Positions 59,889-64,000 of a DNA stretch of 64,000 nucleotides are shown one piece after another. The first letter of the stretch is position 1, and the number at the start of each line of letters is the position of its first letter. The position numbers and the translations under genes were made by a program. A model generated the notes under the pieces. It was given only the letters and a program-made list of their open reading frames with translations, searched no databases and was not told where the DNA came from. The stretch covers positions 372,001-436,000 of the forward strand of contig JBBPFI010000008.1 in NCBI GenBank assembly GCA_037974965.1, in the 5' to 3' direction. This DNA comes from Dacryopinax spathularia. Lineage: Eukaryota; Basidiomycota; Dacrymycetes; Dacrymycetales; Dacrymycetaceae.

Positions 59889-61529
59889 GACAAAGACAGT
59901 GCCGCCGCCGGTTGTATCAAGAGCATGCTATGGCGTCTATCGCCCTATACTTGAGGAGGGGATGTCGACCCGGTGCGGTGGAGTCAGGCTCCTTAGCGTG
60001 CGCTTATATAGCTTCAGCAAGTGGAGAGGATGCACCGGCGTGGTGGGAACGTGGGTCTTCGTAGCAGTGCCGACGAGCGGTGAGCGCGCCGGTTCTCTCT
60101 GCTCACGCTACACTCTCGCACCGCTCCCCGGAGATGGTACCGGTCTGACAGCCAATTGTCTGGCGTCTTTCCCCGTTCTGGTCGCGAAGGTGGTCAGACG
60201 TGTAATAACTGGCGTTCTATCACACGCTCAGGGGAGGGAGAAGGTCAGGCGGCAGGAGAAGCGGTCCTAGCAGCAGCATATTGGCGCGGCGCCTACTGGC
60301 CGACGGGCGTCCCGTGGACGTGGATAGGGCCATCAACGCCGCTTGGCCTCATGCTTTGATGGCCGATCGCCGCTGATAGAGCCTCGATTGGAAATATGGT
60401 CAAGAAAACAGGCTCCCAAGACCTCGTGTTTGCTGCGCAAGAATAGAAGATCGTCGTGACTCGGAGATTGGGAAAACTAATGATCGCATTGTTTGGCTTG
60501 GCTGTTGCTCTTGGTAGCGACGCCGTTGGTATGCGCCTCACAGAGACGCTGCGACGCGTTCTGATCGCAACCGACATTGCACCATCAATGAGGCTTCTTC
60601 GTTGACGACTCGTATGATCACCGGCGGCGTCGTGAGAAATCCTTTGTTATCCGCCGCTGTGGGTTGGACAACGTGTGATTGAATGGGCAATACCCTTCCC
60701 TGCTCTCCGGGCATTGCGCCTTATATACTCAACGGATTATGGCAACAATCTGGATGCCTGCGAGAATCTACCCGAGGGAAGGAATGGCAGGCGGACGCAT
60801 CAAAGGTATTCGCGATTACTGGTCGTTTTGCCAATCCACGTACGTCATTTTGACGCCGTTCTGTACGCAAGTGGAAATGCCAAGGTCTGCGGTTGGACAA
60901 GGTCGGAGTGATCTTGCAGGACTGAGGCATTTGATAGAGACAATCGCGCAGAGATACTCGGAAGCTCGGTAGATGTGTAGACATGTCTAGTACATCACCG
61001 GACGGGTGACACAGTCATTGTAAGTTGAAAGCACCGCCATTGGAACCTCCTTCGCCTTCTTTCGACCGCCTTGATATAGAGAGGCGTTTGTACGGGAGGA
61101 AGGGCGCAGCCAGTGCGGCCCTTCGTATTATCCAAGCCGCGTCCGCGCTACGGGTAAAACGGGGCCAATCTGCAACGATAATCGCTGGCAGCGTGTGTGT
61201 ACGAGATTGTGGATAATACTTCTTCAAAAGAGTGTCTTTATACACTATCTGCTGGAAAGACGCTCTCAAGAAAGTCAATAAAAGATGGAGGATCAAGAGT
61301 TCTGACAGTCGAGTTAGTCGCAAGTAGTACAGTAACTGGATCTCGGCCAGCGTCGTAATCGCGGGGCAAACAGGATCCGTGACGAACCCGAGGATCGCGC
61401 GTGATGGCCAAGCCGCGCAAGCGCCGCTGCGCCGCATCCCTCCTCTCTTAAGGAACGACGTCCACCTCTGCGGACGTCTTACCCTCACCTTTACTTTGTT
61501 CAGAGAGAGAGAGAGAGAGTACAGCAGTC
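59889..61529. other. Intergenic with one weak small frame
   Basis: A rightward frame from ATG 60739 to 60972 (77 codons, MATIWMPARIYPREGMAGGR...) looks mildly coding and contains a possible GT-AG intron. Support is weak. A GA dinucleotide run of about 18 bp sits at 61502-61519, just before the next start codon. Confidence 0.35.
61502..61519 (+). repeat. (GA)n microsatellite in 5' leader
   Basis: About nine GA units ending 11 bp before the ATG of the NBR1-like gene. It probably lies in the 5' UTR or core promoter. Confidence 0.85.
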
Positions 61530-64000
61530 ATGCCGTACACAATCAAAGCTACATACTATGGTCAGATGAGGAAACTGCGGACCGTCCCTCAGCAGGCTAG
61601 GGGCTTGCCGCGCTGGGGGGAGCTCGTGCGTGAGGTACGCCCCTATCTATCTCCTTACGGTGGAGTGCGTGGCTAAGGACGCCTCTCGAACAACAGCTGG
61701 AGCAAGTGTTCTGGCGCGCAAAGAACTTCGGTATTACCAACTTACAGCTGGTCGATCGGTTCCTACCTGAACGTATCGACATCGCCGAGGGATCGCTTAT
61801 CACAAACTCGCTCGACTGGGACACGCAAGTCCGCTGGCCCATCGAAAGTCGGAACGACCTGTCGGCGGGCGCAGTGCTGAAGTTCGATGTTGTCGACCTG
61901 CCTCAGCCAACAAACGCCAAACTTGAGCCCTCTACGGGCTCTGCCAAACTCGCAGACTCCGTCTTCAACTCTTCGACTACGGGTACTGCGCCTGAGTCTG
62001 TGCGCAGCGCCGCCCCCACGCCAAAGGCTAACGCGTGCTGCAACGTCTCCAAGGCGAAGCGCGACATTGGCCAAATGCTGAAGAAGTTCACCGCCGACTT
62101 CGAGAGCCTTACCACCGACTTCAAGGATGCTGTCGCCGATGAGTCATCCGAAGAGGAGCCTCATCGTCCTGAGCCGTCCACCAGGAGCGCGCCTGGTCCC
62201 AGGTATAACGTTGTCACCGTGATCTGTGACGGATGCGACAGCCAGATTACTGGTTGCCGCTACAAGTGCGAGACGTGTCCCGACTTCGACTTGGTGAGTC
62301 ATCGCACACGCGTCGGATATGCGTGGCAACGTATGCTAACGTGTCAATTGTGCAGTGCGAAGATTGTTATAATTTAAACCGCACGACTTTCAGGACGTAC
62401 GGTCACCCGCATGCATTCAGAGTCGCTCCGCTCGACATGGGCGCCACATGGCCCGAGCCTGCGCCGGAGGCCGCCTCAACTGCGCCAGTGCATGACGCGT
62501 TCTGTGATTTGTGCTTCCATACGATTAAGGGGGTGCGACACAAGTGCACGGAGTGCCCGGACTACGACCTCTGCTCTACTTGCTTCGCCCAGCGCTCTGT
62601 CGTTCACCAGCCTGAGCACTCGTTCGTCTCCATACGCCAACCAGGCGAGATCCTCATGTGGACGCCGCAAGAGAACAACGCCGACAGGCCTGATATTGTT
62701 CCTGCCCATACCACTCCTCGCCCCGCAGGAGCGGAATTCACCATACACCGCGCGATATGCGATGTTTGCGACTCTAACATTGCTAATGTTAGGTATAAAT
62801 GCCTCGACTGCCCTGACTACGATCTCTGCAGTGGCTGCCTCCCGTACGTCCCCCTGACCTACATTCTATGTCGCGTCTCATATTCTCCCCCAGGCATCGC
62901 AAAGATCTGCATGACCCCGCACACCATTTCTTGATGATTGACCGTCCAACCAACATAGTCCCGCATGTCGTGCGCGAGATCAGTCGTGCTGCTGCGCCGT
63001 CTCGGGCGCCTCGCGAGCATAGACACGGTCGTCATGGTACCCGCCACCATCGGCATGATCGGCATCGCCCTACTCGTGCTCCTTCGCCGGTGCCGGCGCC
63101 GGTGCCAGCTCCAGTTCCTGTCGCGACAGAAAATGTGCCCGTTCATCCGGCTACCTGCGACTTGTGCTCGTCAAAAATTGTTGGTATAAGGTACAAGTGT
63201 GCAAACTGCCCTGGTATGTCCTTGCTCACAGAACTGCACCACGACATGAGCTAACTATTCGATTTGAGATTATGATGTTTGCGAGAGTTGCTTTGCAATC
63301 ACGGAGGAGCAGCACCCCGAGCACTCTTTCATTCGCGTTCGCAACCCAGACGACTTCATCCATCGTTCGGCGGCTGCCATCTGCGGCATGCCGTCCCACC
63401 ATGCGCGCTGCAACGCTTGCAACGTCAGGATCCCGTCTTCCGGTCCACGCTACAAATGCACGCACCCCTCTTGCCCCGACTTCGATCTTTGCCCCAACTG
63501 CGAGGCGCTGCCGCACCCTGTTCACCCGGTTGAGCACGTTATGCTCAAGCTCCGCGTACCGGCATCAATGATCGAGCCCCGTGAGCTGCTGGCGAACGAG
63601 CTACGCGAGCCTGTTGTGGAGCATCCGGCGAGCTGTGACAACTGCGGTGGCAAGATTATCGGCATTCGCTACAAGTGTGCCGAGTGCGACGACTTCGATC
63701 TCTGCCAGGCGTGCGAGACACTGCCGACCGCTCACAACAAGTCGCATGTCTTGATGAAGATCAAGGTACCTATGTACACGAGCAACTGGCCGCGTCAGCC
63801 GCAAGCTAGCTCCGTGTGGGGCAACAACCCCTTTGCTACGTTCTCAGAGCCCTCGACGCCTGCGGCTGCCACGCCCGCTTCGAAGGAAGGACCGGTCGCT
63901 GTTCCGCTGGCCGAGGCTACGTGGGATGATGATGGCTCACTTCACGCGGTTCCGGCGGATGGCTTTGGCTACCAGCTCAAGCGATTGGACAACGTACCGG
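61530..64000 (+). CDS. NBR1-like selective autophagy receptor, 3' end outside window
   Basis: Five exons are visible (61530-61634, 61697-62293, 62356-62843, 62894-63213, 63269 to the edge), in phase throughout. The N-terminus (PYTIKATYYGQMRKLRTV, then LVREVLEQVF) fits a PB1 domain, used for oligomerisation. Six ZZ zinc fingers follow, beginning CDGCDSQI, CDLCFHTI, CDVCDSNI, CDLCSSKI, CNACNVRI and CDNCGGKI. Each keeps the YKC...CPD(F/Y)DLC core except the last, which has CDDFDLC. PB1 plus ZZ repeats is the layout of fungal NBR1, which carries cargo to the vacuole. The diagnostic NBR1 (four-Trp) domain would lie beyond base 64000, so the name is inferred. Three of the four introns split ZZ fingers within or next to the DYDLC core. 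Confidence 0.85.

Noticed and set aside
60293-60610. Short frames, one with a hydrophobic start (ATG at 60480)
   Set aside because: Only about 41 codons with no supported extension; the opposite strand is equally open.
61015-61488. 157-codon leftward frame upstream of the NBR1-like gene
   Set aside because: Overlaps the likely promoter and 5' leader of that gene; no motif and no ortholog-like composition.

Overview
The window looks like nuclear DNA of an agaricomycete (mushroom-forming basidiomycete). Genes are cut by many short GT-AG introns, mostly 46-62 bp. It carries a KDZ transposase with CxC5/CxC6-type cysteine clusters, a GRF-type zinc-finger protein with agaricomycete features, a Zn2Cys6 regulator and an NBR1-like multi-ZZ protein. 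All exon joins were worked out by eye from frame, phase and splice consensus.

Layout. 0-10 kb: a gene cut by the left edge, a multi-exon unknown gene, then a head-to-head pair of large unknown genes (5078 leftward, 5305 rightward) and an 8-bp minisatellite at 9.97-10.27 kb. 10.3-44 kb is an accessory island. It holds a family of zinc-finger/coiled-coil genes (12.5-14.8, 17.8-19.4, 34.4-35.9 and 39.7-41.1 kb, plus a short relative without the finger at 25.5-26.3 kb). These lie among SRPK-like kinases: one pseudokinase at 15.9-17.6 kb and two copies of an intact-looking kinase at 19.7-21.6 and 31.8-33.7 kb. The two kinase copies and two zinc genes lie in a near-identical inverted duplication (17770-23111 and 30238-36022, spacer about 7.1 kb). 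The arms differ by a 443-bp insertion and two base changes that I noticed. The same island holds about 25 copies of the dyad CGGANNTCCG, which I did not see outside it. An F-box-like gene and a KDZ transposon close the island.

44-64 kb looks like ordinary chromosome: an HSL-type alpha/beta hydrolase, a small secreted protein, a complete Tc1/mariner element sitting in another open frame, a Zn2Cys6 transcription factor, a cyclophilin with changed active-site residues, and an NBR1-like autophagy receptor that runs off the right edge.

The best candidate for an undescribed system is the zinc-finger/coiled-coil family paired with SRPK-like kinases. One pair is divergent, shares a short promoter and has been copied as a unit; another pair is convergent and contains a pseudokinase. 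Its function is unknown and nothing here shows it directly.
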